DNA of 64,000 bases. Origin: Isoetes taiwanensis. Its lineage: Eukaryota; Streptophyta; Lycopodiopsida; Isoetales; Isoetaceae. A program made the translations under genes and the position numbers. Location: the NCBI GenBank assembly GCA_021234155.1, contig JAJEKV010000003.1, positions 32,657,166 to 32,721,165 of the forward strand, written 5' to 3'. The notes below the pieces were generated by a model. That model did not search any database. It worked only from the letters and a program-made list of their open reading frames with translations, and had not been told where the DNA came from. The first letter of the stretch is position 1. Each line of letters begins with the position of its first letter. This document shows positions 44,058 through 56,793 of the stretch, piece after piece.

Positions 44058-46650
44058 CACTAGACCTGTCCTTGGGACCATTCCTGATCCATGGACCGAC
44101 ATGTAACTCACGAAAGAAATTTCAATTTTATAATATACCATCGTCATTTGAGTCTTCACATTTTTCTTAATGATCTCTAAGAATTTCAAGACCAATGGGA
44201 TCACCTATACCTTGTGGTGATTGCTCAAACATTGGAGAATTTGGCAGTTTCTGCACCAGTCCAGAACTGCCTTCTTCGATATTTCTACCATAAAGTGACC
44301 TAGACCTTGCTAAAGTTGGAGGTATTTGCCTGTTTATCATAGAATACATTGAGTTTTATGTTCCCATATTTTCTTGCTATTATTTGAAATCGGTGGAAGC
44401 CGCCAAACCCTATTTTGGTCAAAAAAGTTGTTTGATGTTTAAGAATTGTTACTCTCTCATTATAACAAGTTTTGATTTAATTCTTGTGGCCATGAGTTGC
44501 TAACTATACGAGCTATAGTTTCATGATTTTTTGGAGTTTAAATAAGTTATGTTAGCCTTAATATTTACTAAAAGAATCTACTATACAGACTTTTGGACAC
44601 AAGTATATGTTAAAATGCTCCAATAACAACCATCCATAATGCCATGTGGGCAATAAATGATGCGTTCTATTTATATCTACATAGAATATAACTTTTATCA
44701 ACTTACATATAGTATAATAACTAGGGTGTAACCATGCAATTTTTGGAATTCAAACATGATGTACAACAGCCGGATTAACACATTAGAGCATAAAAAGTTG
44801 GGTCAACTCCATAATTATAGGTCCAAAACTCCCAATGATTAAGCTAGTGATGTTTATTGATGAATTCAAGTGGATGTTGTGAAGTTTAGCCATGACAATA
44901 TATAAATAGACCACATAACATTTCATATCTGCTTCTTTGGTTCATAGAAAGAGACACTACTTTTCCCCAAATATGTCTTTAAGATGGTTCAAAATGTGAG
45001 AAATGACATATATAGAGATCTCTTATATAGATTGTATGGTCTTATTGAAAAAAATACCATGAAATCTGCTTATTTCTTATTAGCATAAACTTCATATCTG
45101 TGTTACTGCTATAAAGCATTGTCATCCAAGTAGAATAACATTACATGTAAGTTATCTGTCATGTATATTATATTTTTTATGGATGCAAACCTTTCTCGGC
45201 AATAGAAATCTCTAGTTGCATATTAAAATAACATGTTATTTCTAAGATTTTAATTTATATAAGCACGCATCACCATTTATGGTCCACGAGACCAATTGTA
45301 TAGAGCATATATCTCTCACTAGCCTTATTCATTTTTCTCCATAGAATGATACTATGGCTTTTTAGCTTGATCACATGATTTTTGGAAGGTGTAAGTGAAA
45401 GTCCTTGTAGGTTCAATTGGTCATAAATACCCTATAAATTCTCAATTGTTTGTGCTTCAACCTTACCCTTAAATTATACAAGCTAACCTAATCAATTAAT
45501 TTTGTCCTATAGAGAATTATACAAGTAAACTATATATGAAAGTTGAGATCAAAATTGAATAAGATGGCACCATTAATAATTTTTAAACTTTCAGTCATCT
45601 GGACCAATGATGGTCTGCAACTGGACTGCAGATAATAGTCTATCTTGATTTTTTATAGTAAATTTTTTTTATATTTTTCTTTGGTTCTTTTTGTATTGGT
45701 TTCTTGACATGAGATATTTTGAGGATATGATTTTGTAAAGTCACACCTTAGGGCACAAATCTAGAACAAACATGGAAGATATAATATAATTGATGCTATC
45801 TATTCTAGTACAATCCTTAAGATAATGAACAACAAATATTTTTTGTGAACAAAGTGGTCCAAGAGCTACTCGTGTCCCAAAACTCAACTTGAAATGGACT
45901 AACATATTGAATGAACTATGGACCAGTAATGGGCAGGTACAAATATTATTTTTGATTTTTTTTTACCATGTCCTTTTTTGTTTTTGCATTGGTTTCATAT
46001 CCTTATAAACTTTCATAATGTGATTTTTTGGAGGACAACCTAGAATCATATGTAGCAATACTATCCATTTGTATAAATTCCCTAAAATTGAAAATAGAAA
46101 TAAAAGTCAAAACATCAAATTCAAACTCAACAAATATTTTTTTAGGATGGAGGACCTCGTGAATTACTTATATGCCAAATTTGGACTCAAAATTGATCTC
46201 CTTCTGAAAGTTGTTGTTTTTATATCACAACTGCTTTCTGGGAACCAGTATTGGTTCCCTGAAGGCAGAGGACGGTTTTGACCCTGTCATGTTTAAATTG
46301 CTCTATTTTCCTTCACAGAGTTCGAATTGAGATGTGGTTTTTTGTGCCTTGCTCTACATCTCGTGTAGAAAAATAACATTATAACCAAAAAAATCAAAAA
46401 AATCTTTTCATCAAGACAGTTTTACTTTGTGTGAACATGAAGCTTTTGGTACTTGACCCCGGGTTTGCTAGAGCATAACTCACAAGAATGGGAGCTGATA
46501 CATTTTTATGTATTTTTCATGTGAAGCATAACTGCCATATATGAATTCCTAGAAAGGGTTTGGCTAGTTTTTGTGTTCTTGATTTTATATGATTTTTTTT
46601 GTGAACCTTCAAAATGCCCTTTAATAGTCCATCATGGGACAGGTCTAGTG
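44058..46650. mobile_element. Non-autonomous TIR DNA transposon (2593 bp), TTAA-flanked
   Basis: The left end CACTAGACCTGTCC and the right end GGACAGGTCTAGTG are perfect 14-bp inverted repeats. It splits the copia RNase H coding sequence, which closes up cleanly (YLKGI... then ...GICYNTK) when the element and one TTAA are removed. The interior has no transposase and is AT-rich, with scattered GGACC motifs. A TTAA duplication is the piggyBac mark, while the CACTA start is typical of CACTA/EnSpm elements with 3-bp duplications; the flanks do not give a 3-bp direct repeat. The superfamily is therefore open. Confidence 0.85.
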
Positions 46651-47182
46651 TTAATGATGGAATTTGTTATAACACAAAGGACTTTGAGTCGAAAGCCTAT
46701 TCAGATTCAACTTGAGGTGGGGATTTGAATGACAGATGTTCAACATCCGGCTTTCTCTTAATGTTATCAGGAGGGCCTATACCCTGGAAATACAAAAATA
46801 GTCTTCAGTTGCTTTATCTAGTTGAAGCAGAGTACATGATAACATGCTTAACTGCAAAAGAGGTTGTGTGAATGCAAAGATTATTGAATGAAGTTGGAAT
46901 TTACTGTGATAGTACTAACCATATTGCAATGCCAAAAAATCCTGCATTGCATGAAAGATCTAGCCACATTGAGTTGAAGCTGCGTTTTATAAGAGATTTG
47001 GTAGATAGAGGTATCATATCTGTAAAATATATTCAAACATCAGATCAACTTGCAGATATTCTAACCAAAGCTATGAGGGAGCCAAGATTTAATTTATTGA
47101 GAAACAGACTTGGATTACTGCTCGAATCAGGAATCAAGATAGAAAAACAAAGATGGGATGGATATTCTATGATGGGGGAGTG
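46651..47182 (+). pseudogene. Decayed Ty1/copia Pol, RNase H end
   Basis: It resumes the copia frame after the inserted transposon: SKAYSDS, SGGPIPWKYKN, VEAEYMITCLTAKEVV, then YCDSTNHIAMPKNPALHERS, HIELKLRFIRDLVDRGIIS and QLADILTKAMREPRFNLLRN. It ends in a stop at 47180-47182. Frame breaks remain in the first 200 bp. Confidence 0.85.
47171..47180 (+). promoter_or_regulatory. Copia polypurine tract
   Basis: GATGGGGGAG next to TGATGAAATG at 47181, where a 3' LTR would begin. Confidence 0.6.
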
Positions 47183-47628
47183 ATGAAATGTTATAAGGTT
47201 AAATGGGTCATAGAATATCTCATATTGAAGCAGCCGACCATTGTTTTAATAGTCATATCTTATAAAAGAAAAATAAAGTGTCGATGAATACTAGCATCAA
47301 ACAAGTGTGCCCAAAACTAGGTTGATCGAAAACTGCTAATTGAAGATATATCTGATTTGAGTAGTTAGATTAATCACGGTGTATGTCTGACACATAGCTA
47401 TGAGCAGAATCGCTGACCAAAGTTGATGCCAGGGTTTGTAGGACTCTCTCAAAAATGGCGTGAACTCCATTGTCGTATAAATTCATTGTATGCATAATTT
47501 CCTACTGCTAGTTTGAATATTCGATGTTGATATCTTTGAATTTGTGTTGAAGAACAAATACCTTTGAGTCTCTAATAGGAAAGACAGTCCTTTACAAAAG
47601 GAATTTCACTACTCTAGTTTTTCCTACA
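47181..47628 (+). repeat. Probable 3' LTR of the decayed copia
   Basis: It starts TGATGAAATG after the polypurine tract and may end at CCTACA (47628). GTATAAATT at 47475 could be its TATA box. No partner LTR is present to confirm the right edge. Confidence 0.45.
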
Positions 47629-47930
47629 TTAGCATAATGCTTGTTTAATGAAATCGCGCCACGCCAATTTCCTTATTCGGACACCATCTTATTTTACTAC
47701 TCTAATCTCTCTTGCATTATAATGCTTGCTTAATAAAATTATACCAGGCACGATTCCTTATTTAGACACCATGTTACTCACACATCATATCTGATTAAGC
47801 AAATCGCCCCTCTAATTTTGATAATGCTTGCAATATAATTTTGTCTTGATTTTTATCTTTTCATAATGCTCACATATAAAATTGCGTCTAGCAACAATTT
47901 TTTTAATCGTTAAAGTCATTGTTAGAAGTA
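47605..47930. repeat. Degenerate tandem repeats (~85-100 bp)
   Basis: Units share TACTCTANTNTNTCNTNCATTA, ATAATGCTTG and an AAATCGCGCCACGC-like core. They start near 47610, 47697 and 47800, with decayed further copies. A related AAATTGCGTCAGGCATGATTT lies near 48636. Confidence 0.55.
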
Positions 47931-49805
47931 GTAAGTAAAAATCATTAATAGAAGTAGTAGATTGAAGAATATAATTGTTTTATGGACATTACATCTTGCC
48001 AGGGAAGCCAAGGACATCTTCTTTAAGATCTTTCAAAAACCCTTAACATGAAATGGCAAATATGCACCTCATATGTGGGACCTAATATATTAATAGAAAT
48101 AGTGTAGATATTCCATAAAGAGATTTTTGGATGCTTAACTGCCCGAATAATTATTTTCAGAAATAGATATACAAAACAATAGAAGAATTTTTGCTGATAG
48201 AATGTTTGTACAATAGAATGAGGGTACAGATTCAAATGATGATGGTTTTGTCAATATCAAAAGATTACCTAGCTAGAGTTATGATGAATTTGGTACTAGG
48301 CCAACTGAACCATAGTCACTCAAGCCCCACTCTGCCATTTCACAAGCTCGGCTATATATGATGAAGCATGAACTTTTTGGTTCGGAACAAATACAGAAAT
48401 GTACAATGGACATTTACCTATTGAAGAAATTCAAGAGATGGAAGGCCATTTAGTGCAAATAGGCTTTCCTATGTTTTCCAGCACAATTTGGGAATACAAC
48501 ATGTCAAGAGTGATATCCTTGGTAGGTTCTAAAACTCTTACACCAATGGAACCTTGGTCAAGAAATCAAGTAATTAAGAAGATAAAATATTAAGTTCTTA
48601 GGGTAAAACCAAAATTTCAGAGGTTAATAAGAAAATTGCGTCAGGCATGATTTCGTATTTTTCTTTTGTGCACATCATATATGCTTTCTATTGAAATCAC
48701 ATCTAGCACGATTTTATTTAGGATATAAATCTAACATCTTCTATTCTGTAGTCCTTATATGGAGCAGTTGCGGCACGCTTCTGGGCATGTTTCGGCTAAC
48801 AGGGCCTGCATGTAAGCTGGCTGAGCTTCCCATTGTCTCGGAGCTATGGTTATGATGTTTTGATATTTTGGCTATTGGTCTTCATGGACGATAAAACTCT
48901 ATTCTATTCTATTCTTTGCTTCTGATACTCATGTGTTATATTTCATTTGATCATGTTGTCATTGTTTAGTACTGTACTCACATAGGATATTCCTCTGTGT
49001 TTGTGCTTACGTTCTTATTATCCAAGATTTTCAAGATGTTTCCATGCATGCAGTGGGCCAGGGATCCCCACTTAGTCACGAGGACTAACTCCATTGAGTG
49101 CATGTGCATTTAATCCACAAGGCAGTGTTCAAGTTGATGGCAGCAATGTAGTCAGGATCCTGATTGAGATCTAGAGCTGGAAGTTCTGTTTGATTTGCTC
49201 AGTTTGATATTGTATATATCGAAATTATTGTAGATTGTATAATTTCTCTGGATTTATGTTGTTCATAATGGATAATGGAAATATAAGAATGGTTCAAATG
49301 TCAAGCAAAGGAAGATTCAATTCTTCACCAATATTATGAATTATGAATTTAGAATTACATGAGTTTGACAAGATCCCGAGTTGCTAGGAGGATCAACTCA
49401 GCAGGCTCGTCACACCATGTGAAAAGATTGCAGTGCCTCATATCGTTTATGACAGAAACTTCTGCAATAAATGCAATTGTTCTCCTTTTGTTTCTTGAAA
49501 GAGCACTTTCACAATTGCTATATTACCATCCCTTGTCAAGCATCTCTTCTGTGCTAAAAGTTCTTGTTACTGCATGTGAATCTGGTGATAGGCAGCCAAA
49601 TTTGTTCCGGAGTCTTCTATTTTCGTCCTTTTGTAGCATATTTGTCCTACAGCTAGCAATGAAATGCAAATGAGTACTTCGTTGACAGTTTATATTTCAT
49701 CAACGAGATTACAAAAGTTTAGATTGATTCTGCATGTTGCTCTACAAGTCAAGTATAAATCTTTGAGAAAACTTTCAGAAGTGATCTCTGGAATTGTTTT
49801 TCATT
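47931..49805. other. Non-coding, low-complexity spots only
   Basis: No gene recognised. A CTATT pentamer repeat lies near 48898-48917. The frames at 48399-48593 and 49359-49673 have no known motif. Confidence 0.4.
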
Positions 49806-49810
49806 CCTTC

Positions 49811-50043
49811 TATTCTAAAGAAAAACTCATTAGTCTCTATTTATTACAATGCATAGCTTTGTAACATACTTTCCAAATGGCTAATGTGGTTTTTGTTTGT
49901 TGTCATGTCAGATCATACTACATACATATATGTCCATCTATTTTAAAGTGAAATTCATGAGTTTCTAATTATTATAATGCATAGCTTTGTAACATACTTT
50001 CCAAATGGCTAATGTAATTTCTGTTTTTTATCATGTCAGATCA
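49811..50043. repeat. Tandem duplication, ~127-bp period
   Basis: CTATTCTAAAGAAAAACTCA at 49811 and CTATTTTAAAGTGAAATTCA at 49938 both lead to GCATAGCTTTGTAACATAC, then TTTCCAAATGGCTAATG and CATGTCAGATCA. Confidence 0.85.
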
Positions 50044-51100
50044 CAATTGAAGGTCTCACTTTATGTACGACCATATATTATCAAGTAATCTACCATTGAA
50101 TATTAATGCACTTTGATAGGAACTATTATCATAGTATAATACTCAACATAGCTTTGTTTACTCAATTTCTGTCCAGGGTTATTTTCATATCAATAAGTGT
50201 TCAAAGGTGGATCATGAGCTGTGAAAAATGCTAAAATAGCTACAGCAAAATGTAGTTGTATCCAATTTTATGAAAGCTTACAGATGAGATATAATGTTGT
50301 TGTGAATACAATGCTGCAGTCAAAGCATATCCTACAACAACAAAGGTTTGATGATCAAACAAATGGCGCCTTTCAAAAACTCATGTTGGATATCTAAATT
50401 TTTATGGACATATAGATGTGCAGCAGTGAAAAATCACATGTTAGAATGTTCATATGACCTTATAGATGTGTAGTTACCATTTTAATAATTGATAATTACC
50501 TGAGGTAGCTAGAGCAATGCATGCAGCAAAGCATTAAAAATTTGCTCCTCTCAGAATTGATGCACCTCAATGCTGGCTTTTGATGCATCATGATGGCTCT
50601 ACGGAATATCATGTTTTTCTTGTTGTTTGGTTTTATCCTGCTAAGGGAACATAAGAAGAGGTGTCCTGTTTAAATGTCACAGTTTAAAGGGTGTAGGTGC
50701 AAGAAAGGGTGTATTGTATACATGTCACAATTCTTCTTATTTCCTATGCTTAAGATTATCTAACCTCAGGATTTCTAATTGCCCTTTGTCATTACTTAAT
50801 GATTAATGTTTCTGTTGATAGGAATTGATTAGAATATAACACTCTTTGTTGTAACGCTCTGTACTTCCAAGTTGTATTACTTCTTCATAAAGTACACTGT
50901 ATTATGCAATTGTGGTCTATTATACATGAAGGCATGTCAGAAAACATGATTTATATCTCCTAAAACCAAGCTTCTGTCGCATGAGGCAAAGATTTAAATT
51001 TTGTTTCTGTTAACAATGAAAAACCCTGCCCTTTCGGGTTTTCGAGGAAAACCCTAATGAGAAATGGTCGCCAACAACCTTGGATGGTTGCCTGAAGAAT
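50044..51100. other. Non-coding, nothing recognised
   Basis: AT-rich, with no coding frame of note and no transposon terminus seen. Confidence 0.4.
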
Positions 51101-51147
51101 CGAAGGAAGTGTAGCGATGGCATACGCAAGATGGAGTGGATCTGGAG

Positions 51148-51230
51148 ACGACATAATACCTGCAAAAGAAATGGAACACATAGAAGGCATCCATTAACAG
51201 TTAAGGAGAACAACATGACAAGCTGCACAA
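51148..51230. repeat. ~70-bp repeat, copy 1 (copy 2 at 51625-51700)
   Basis: ATAATACCTGCAAAAGAAAT, then GGAACACATAGAAGGC and CCATTAACAGTTAAGGAGAA, occurs here and again at 51629-51692. Frames across it are shadows of the repeat. Confidence 0.85.
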
Positions 51231-51309
51231 CAAGAAGCACCCAAAAAACTGACGTGAGGGATTAGTAATGAGGAGAAAATCAACAATACATGGCAGAAGA
51301 GAAGATAGC

Positions 51310-51625
51310 ATCACCCGGAGGGTGGAGAGAAAAAACATCACCTAGCGGGTGGAAGAAAGAACATGATAAAAAGGAAATTTGCGTCACCTTTAGGGTGGAA
51401 ATAAACAGCATCACCACAGGTGGAGAATAAGGCATCACCATGTAGGTGTAAAAACCTGATTATAGTAACACCCGGGGGGTGGACAACAATAAGGTATGCA
51501 TGAACAGAAGCACATGTGGAAATCAATAAACAAGCGCCCAAGCAATCAGGGCGGGAAGGGAGGAAAGCAAGGGGCAATGAGAGAAGTACTGCTGTGAGAA
51601 GACGCCGATAACCGGCCTGTGAGAC
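51310..51625. repeat. Palindrome-studded direct repeat, copy 1
   Basis: A 300-bp block shared with 52310-52590. It contains serial short palindromes of the form CACC-N-GGTG: CACCCGGAGGGTG, CACCTAGCGGGTG, CACCTTTAGGGTG, CACCACAGGTG, CACCATGTAGGTG and CACCCGGGGGGTG, spaced 25-50 bp apart with differing loops. Confidence 0.85.
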
Positions 51626-51839
51626 GGTATAATACCTGCAAAAGAAATGGAACACATAGAAGGCACCCATTAACAGTTAAGGAGAACAACAACGTGCATG
51701 GTATAATAGAAGATAGCATCACCCGGAGGGTGAAGAAGAATAAGAATAAGAATAGATTTTTAGCGTCCACGGAGACCAATTGGCCTATTGGACTCAAACA
51801 AAAAAGAGAGCCGCAAGCGTATTACCGATGTGATTAGAA

Positions 51840-52309
51840 ACCCCCTGAAGGGTTTTCGTGGGAAAAACCTTAGCAGTAATAAGTATGCTGGCACGCTACA
51901 ACAATTGTATATGACAGTTCAATACCGTCCCGTGGGACACAGCTGAGTCCGTGCATCCATAACCTCCTGGAGGTATGACCCCAACAAACCCACTGACGCC
52001 ATAGTCAATAACTGATGCAACGGCTGGCCAGGCACTAGTAATCGAACATATCGCTCTCGGATATGGGCAAATGCTGGGCAGATCTGGAGGGCATGACATT
52101 CATCCTCAATGGCGCCCTGGTCGTGCTTCCCGAGCCCAATGCCCTGTTTCAATGCGGAGGCGATGTGCACCCGTGCGAATGGAACCTATAAGTCTGCGCT
52201 TCTTCATGGGCAGCTGGGTGGACAAGTACTAGTGTGGGCCTCTCGTGAGCCTAGGATTGACTTGTTGCTGATAGTGTGCCAGCTTAACGTGCGTCAGAGC
52301 ATCTGCATC
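51840..52309 (-). pseudogene. Fragment of a non-LTR RT C-terminus
   Basis: The minus frame 51919-52170 reads GAIEDECHALQICPAFAHIR then ERYVRLL, the Cys/His-bearing tail common in non-LTR RT proteins (EDE-H-AL--CP-...-R pattern). An upstream frame carries TYRFH-like and Trp-rich debris. It is not of the same LINE family as 7679-10990, judging by the different tail. It lies exactly between the two palindrome-studded direct repeats. Confidence 0.55.
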
Positions 52310-52590
52310 CCATCACCCAGCAGGTGGAAGAAATAACATGATAAAAAAGAAATTTGCGTCACCCTTAGGGTGGAAATAAACAGCATCACCCACAGATGGA
52401 GAACAACGCAGCACCATGCAAGTGTAAAAACCTGATTATAGCAACATCCGGGGGGTGGACAACAATAAGGTATGCATGAACAGAAATATATGTGGAAATC
52501 AATAAACAACAGCAATCAGGGCGGGAAGGGAGGGAAGCGAGGGGCAATGAGAGAAGTGCTGCTGTGAGAAGACGCTGGTAACCGGCCTCG
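52310..52590. repeat. Palindrome-studded direct repeat, copy 2
   Basis: Matches 51327-51620 with small changes. The palindromes here are CACCCAGCAGGTG, CACCCTTAGGGTG, a CACCCACAGATGG variant, CACCATGCAAGTG and ACATCCGGGGGGTGG. Arms have decayed in places while the spacing is kept. Confidence 0.85.
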
Positions 52591-53277
52591 AATATGGAGT
52601 GTACTTATATAATGGCTCGTCCCTGCCCAGAATGGCGATCCGAGGGCTCGGATCGATGCTATTTATCATGGATAGAGAGGGGGTTACGTAAAGGAGGAGA
52701 ATGCCCCTTTGTTGACTAGTTACTAAGTAGTAAGTTTTTTGGTTACATGAATGTTAACTTTGTTCATGATGTGGTTCCAAAACCTTCCATTCAATAAACC
52801 TAATAATAAGCTCTTCACATATGTTCAACAGAACACATTCCTTTGTATTGATATGTTGTTAGTAAGCCTAATAATCTCTTTTGCATCCTTCATATATATA
52901 CATTGTTCTCTACATAATATGTTGCACCTAAGGCCCGGCAACAACGGGCACCGTCAGGTTGTCATTTCTTTCCAAAGATCAGTTTGGACTATGGGAATGC
53001 TTCATTCTTAAATTCTGTGCAACCATCAGAATTCTTAGCTATCATATTTTGAGATGCTCATTACATTACTAAAACGGAGAGTTGAAAGTCATTAGATTTC
53101 CTTTTCTTATAAAATATCTTTTGAGTTATTGTATGATTTTTCAAGTGGGACAATCTTATATTATTAGTCTTTTTCTAATGTGCATGTCCTCCAATACTAC
53201 ATGTAGATAATAGGGATAACACCTTGGAGCACGAGTTTTATTCTCTATTATAACAATCAAGGGCTAAAGACCTAAGA
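52591..53277. other. Non-coding
   Basis: No gene or repeat recognised. Confidence 0.4.
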
Positions 53278-53327
53278 TTGTTAGAGTGCATAACACCCAG
53301 GTTCTGGGGTGTTATCCACTCTAACAA
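53278..53327. repeat. 21-bp-stem hairpin
   Basis: TTGTTAGAGTGCATAACACC(C) at 53278-53298 pairs with 53307-53327, one mismatch in 21, across an 8-nt loop AGGTTCTG. It is too short for a typical MITE and may be a remnant of two abutting termini or an RNA stem. Confidence 0.8.
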
Positions 53328-56300
53328 ACTGGGCCCGAGAATTTTATGGTTTCTATAACAAGCTAGATGTTTATGGCAATTTGACGTAACAAATTAGGTG
53401 TTTATGCGTGCTCACTGTGTTACTGGTGTGTAACAACATTGCAATCAACGACTGAGATTTGACCTCAGCTACAAAACTTTAGGGCCATGTTATTAAGGAC
53501 ACTAAAACATATTGCCAACACGTGATTCTATATCTCTGCTACACTAAAATCATCTTAGAGATGTATTAAAACATTGGTCCTCATTACTCAAATGAACAAA
53601 GTACTTATGACAAGCAATAGTTTTTCTCCATGTTAGCAAGAAAATGAGAATGGTTTCTGATGTTGTATTGCATAATCTAAAGAACAATGGGAATGGTTTG
53701 TGATATGTACTTATGTTCCTTCTAAATTGATCAAATAAATAAGACTACTATAAGCCTCACCCTCAAGCTATTCCTAGATAATAATAATAATAATAATCTA
53801 GCACATCTCTACAAATTTGCTGCATTGAAAAATCGAGTGCATCAAATACAAAGAGCAATGTGAATTGAGAGCATATATGTATAGAAACTAATAAACTCAT
53901 AATTGATGTTTCCAATTCACAATGTATAGAAGAACATCGTTCCTTGTTGTTAAAATAATGGATTTGTGCATGTAGTCAAGGCCCCAATCAAGAGATGGAG
54001 TATGCTAGAAGTGTCTCCTTGACATTTTTATCTATTTTATATATTTCACTATGTCGCTAGAGTGTCTTCATTGGCTTTTGTATTATATAGCAAGTCAATA
54101 CAAAACTTGCAGTAATGCCCCTAACACCCATACTCAGGGGGAATTTTTTTTAGGTTTTTTTGAAACATGTTTTTTGAGTTTTTATGGAATATTCTTAATA
54201 TTCCAAGAATCAACAGGATACAATGTTTGCCTGCAAAAGGGACAACACCTTGCACCGTAGACTTAAACAACCTAATCATAGAACAACGTTGGTATCTAGA
54301 TAACAACAACATTTAATAATATAAACAAGAAGAATTGGAGAATTACACCTAGAAAGTAGATAGATCGATTACAGTATTAGAAATAGCATAGTAATTTATG
54401 CCACTGCAATAATTGTAGAGACTACACAGAGATATTTTATGTTAGATAATAATAATATTTTATGTCACTGTATAGATGACAGAGATATTTTATATTTTCA
54501 AATCAAGTATCTTCTTGTGCCTCGCCATCGATGTAAAGACATCGTTTGCGTTTCTTTACTTTTTGCTCAATACTTGACTTGGTGAGGATGTGGCCTAATG
54601 GAGGAGATAATAGAACCTACCCGTATCTCATAATGCACTGAGGTGTTGCTTAGCCCCTTATTTTAAGGAGCTTGTCTTCTAGATATCATTCTCTTCCACA
54701 TAATTTTGCCCCATGATGATAAGAAGGTACGTGCTTGGATTCATCCAATTTCTCTTTAAAGGGGGTTGCTTCGATAATATTTGTGGACCATGCTTTCAGA
54801 AAGAATAGAATAGAATAGAAGCCGGAGATGGTTATTTCATTGGATAATTCTGCAAGGATACTATTTGCAGCTTGAATAAGTTCAGCTTTTACTTTTTGGT
54901 CAGTGATGGAAAAAATCATGGGGGATTTAGGCCGTCCCATGGTTATGTGTTACACCTCTGTTCTTTTAGGTAGGCCCATGTCTTTCCCATCACTTGTTTT
55001 AGGTATACCCAAGAATCCTACACCGAAGTGTCAGATAGCGAGGTTTAGCATGCCTTCTCTCAATTCTTCTATATCGGTTTCCATTTGTTAAGAATTAATG
55101 TCTTGCTTGCTTTTCTAATTGCTTCTTTATAAACAAATCCAAAGCTCATGGGGGCATGTCCTAAGGTAGAAAAGAGGAGGACATGGTTGTTAGTGGGTGG
55201 TTGAGGTTGTACATAACAATTGCCAAATCTCTTATCGAGGGAGCCCCCATCATTTAATCCATCACACTTTGTTTGTGGAGAACAAGTATAATATTGAGAA
55301 TCTAGCCATTTTAGTAGCATTATTAGCTCTTACGTTGGGCGAATCTAGAAACAAAGTTGTATCATGATTCTCAAAATGCAATTGATTTTTCATGCATATA
55401 TTCAAAGAACCGAACAACTTCGAAAAAAGTAAGAAAATAACAAATCGACGACATGTATAAGATTATTGTGGTGATCGTGGAGAGCATTTGCGATCAAGGC
55501 AAAGTTCGATTAAGTTACGGTTACATGTGTATTGTTTGGTTGTACTTCACGTAAATTTTCGCAGCCGCGTTCATCCCGGATGGGGGTTCTTGTTGGCGTA
55601 ATGTACGTCATGCAAAAGCGATCCAATGCCCGGTCAAGGGCAGGAGGACATTGTAATGATGACTTCAGCAGTGTGGAATTTTAAATATGAATTGTCCCTC
55701 AAACAGAAAAGCCTATCACCGAGCTGCAGGACCCGTTCGGAGGTATAACTCTCTAATTTATTAACTAAGGAGAAGTTTGTGTAATAATCATCTTTAATGA
55801 CTTTTGAATTGCCAACATGCGTATGAATGAGAAGTAGTTACGGCATACATTAACAAAAACGGGAGTAGACGACCATGCATGTGTGCTGCGGCAGGTAAAC
55901 TTGTTGCTTTAACACAGGAGAAAAAGACATTCTAACATAGGAGAAAAAGTTCAAGATAATCTACCCCAATCTGTAGATTAAGCCTAGATTTTGGCTTCAA
56001 GTTTTTTTTATCTACTATTGCAAATTCATTCTGTATGCTATCTTTACGATCTTTTGTTATCAGAAGGATGGTGAATATCTAAGTGGACATGATATGTTCA
56101 TGAAGCGCGTCTCAACATTGTTTCATATGTTTGTAGAATCTACGGAATGAGCTTGTCAAGAAAAGTAAGAATTGCTTTTGAATATTAGTTGGCAGTTTTG
56201 TTATATCTTCTCCCAAATTAGGAAGAGCCAAATATATGTTGTTTGAAGTTGAAAGAATAATATCCAGCTCTTCCAGACATAGCTAAGCTACTCATGTTCT

Positions 56301-56793
56301 TGTGATAAGCCAAGGTTTCTAGCGTTTTGAGTAAAATTGGTTTCCTGTGATTAAAAAACCGTTGACCAGGCCATCCTTCTCAGTGTAGTATGATAATGGG
56401 AATTTTTACAATTTTGTAGGTGGACCCTTCCTTATCAAGAATTGTCATTGTGTCAACGAAACTAGTTGTCTAGTTATCTATTGTCTCTAGTGCATCTGCA
56501 GTAGATTCAGATGACATGGCCAAACTTTGATGTGTCTGACTACCTCTTGGCTTTCTTTTAGGAGTGACGAGTCTAGTAGGCTGCAAATCTGGTTGACTGT
56601 TCCTTGTTTCTACCATAACTAGTGACAAGGGACAAAATTTCTGTTTAACATTCTATGTTTTAGAACAGAAGATGACAAAAGTTCTTTTTAATATCAAATG
56701 TTCTGGAAAAGAATAGGACAATCTCGACCACAGCAAAACAAGACAATGTGTTCTTGAAGTGCCGTCTCCTAAGAATGAAAGACATAAAAATAA
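53328..56793. other. Non-coding with one weak decayed ORF
   Basis: A (TAA)n run lies at about 53779-53798 and a GAATA repeat near 54801-54820. Between about 54690 and 55330 the minus strand has protein-like pieces (KVKAELIQAANSILAELSNE; GHAPMSFGFVYKEAIRKASK) in broken frames; no family is recognised. The rest shows nothing. Confidence 0.4.

Noticed and set aside
51310-52590. CRISPR-like array
   Set aside because: The short palindromes have varied loops and spacing and no constant repeat, in plant nuclear DNA; a CRISPR array is not plausible.
54686-55330. Minus-strand frames as a real gene
   Set aside because: Protein-like pieces exist but are short, broken by stops and of no known family; kept only as a note.
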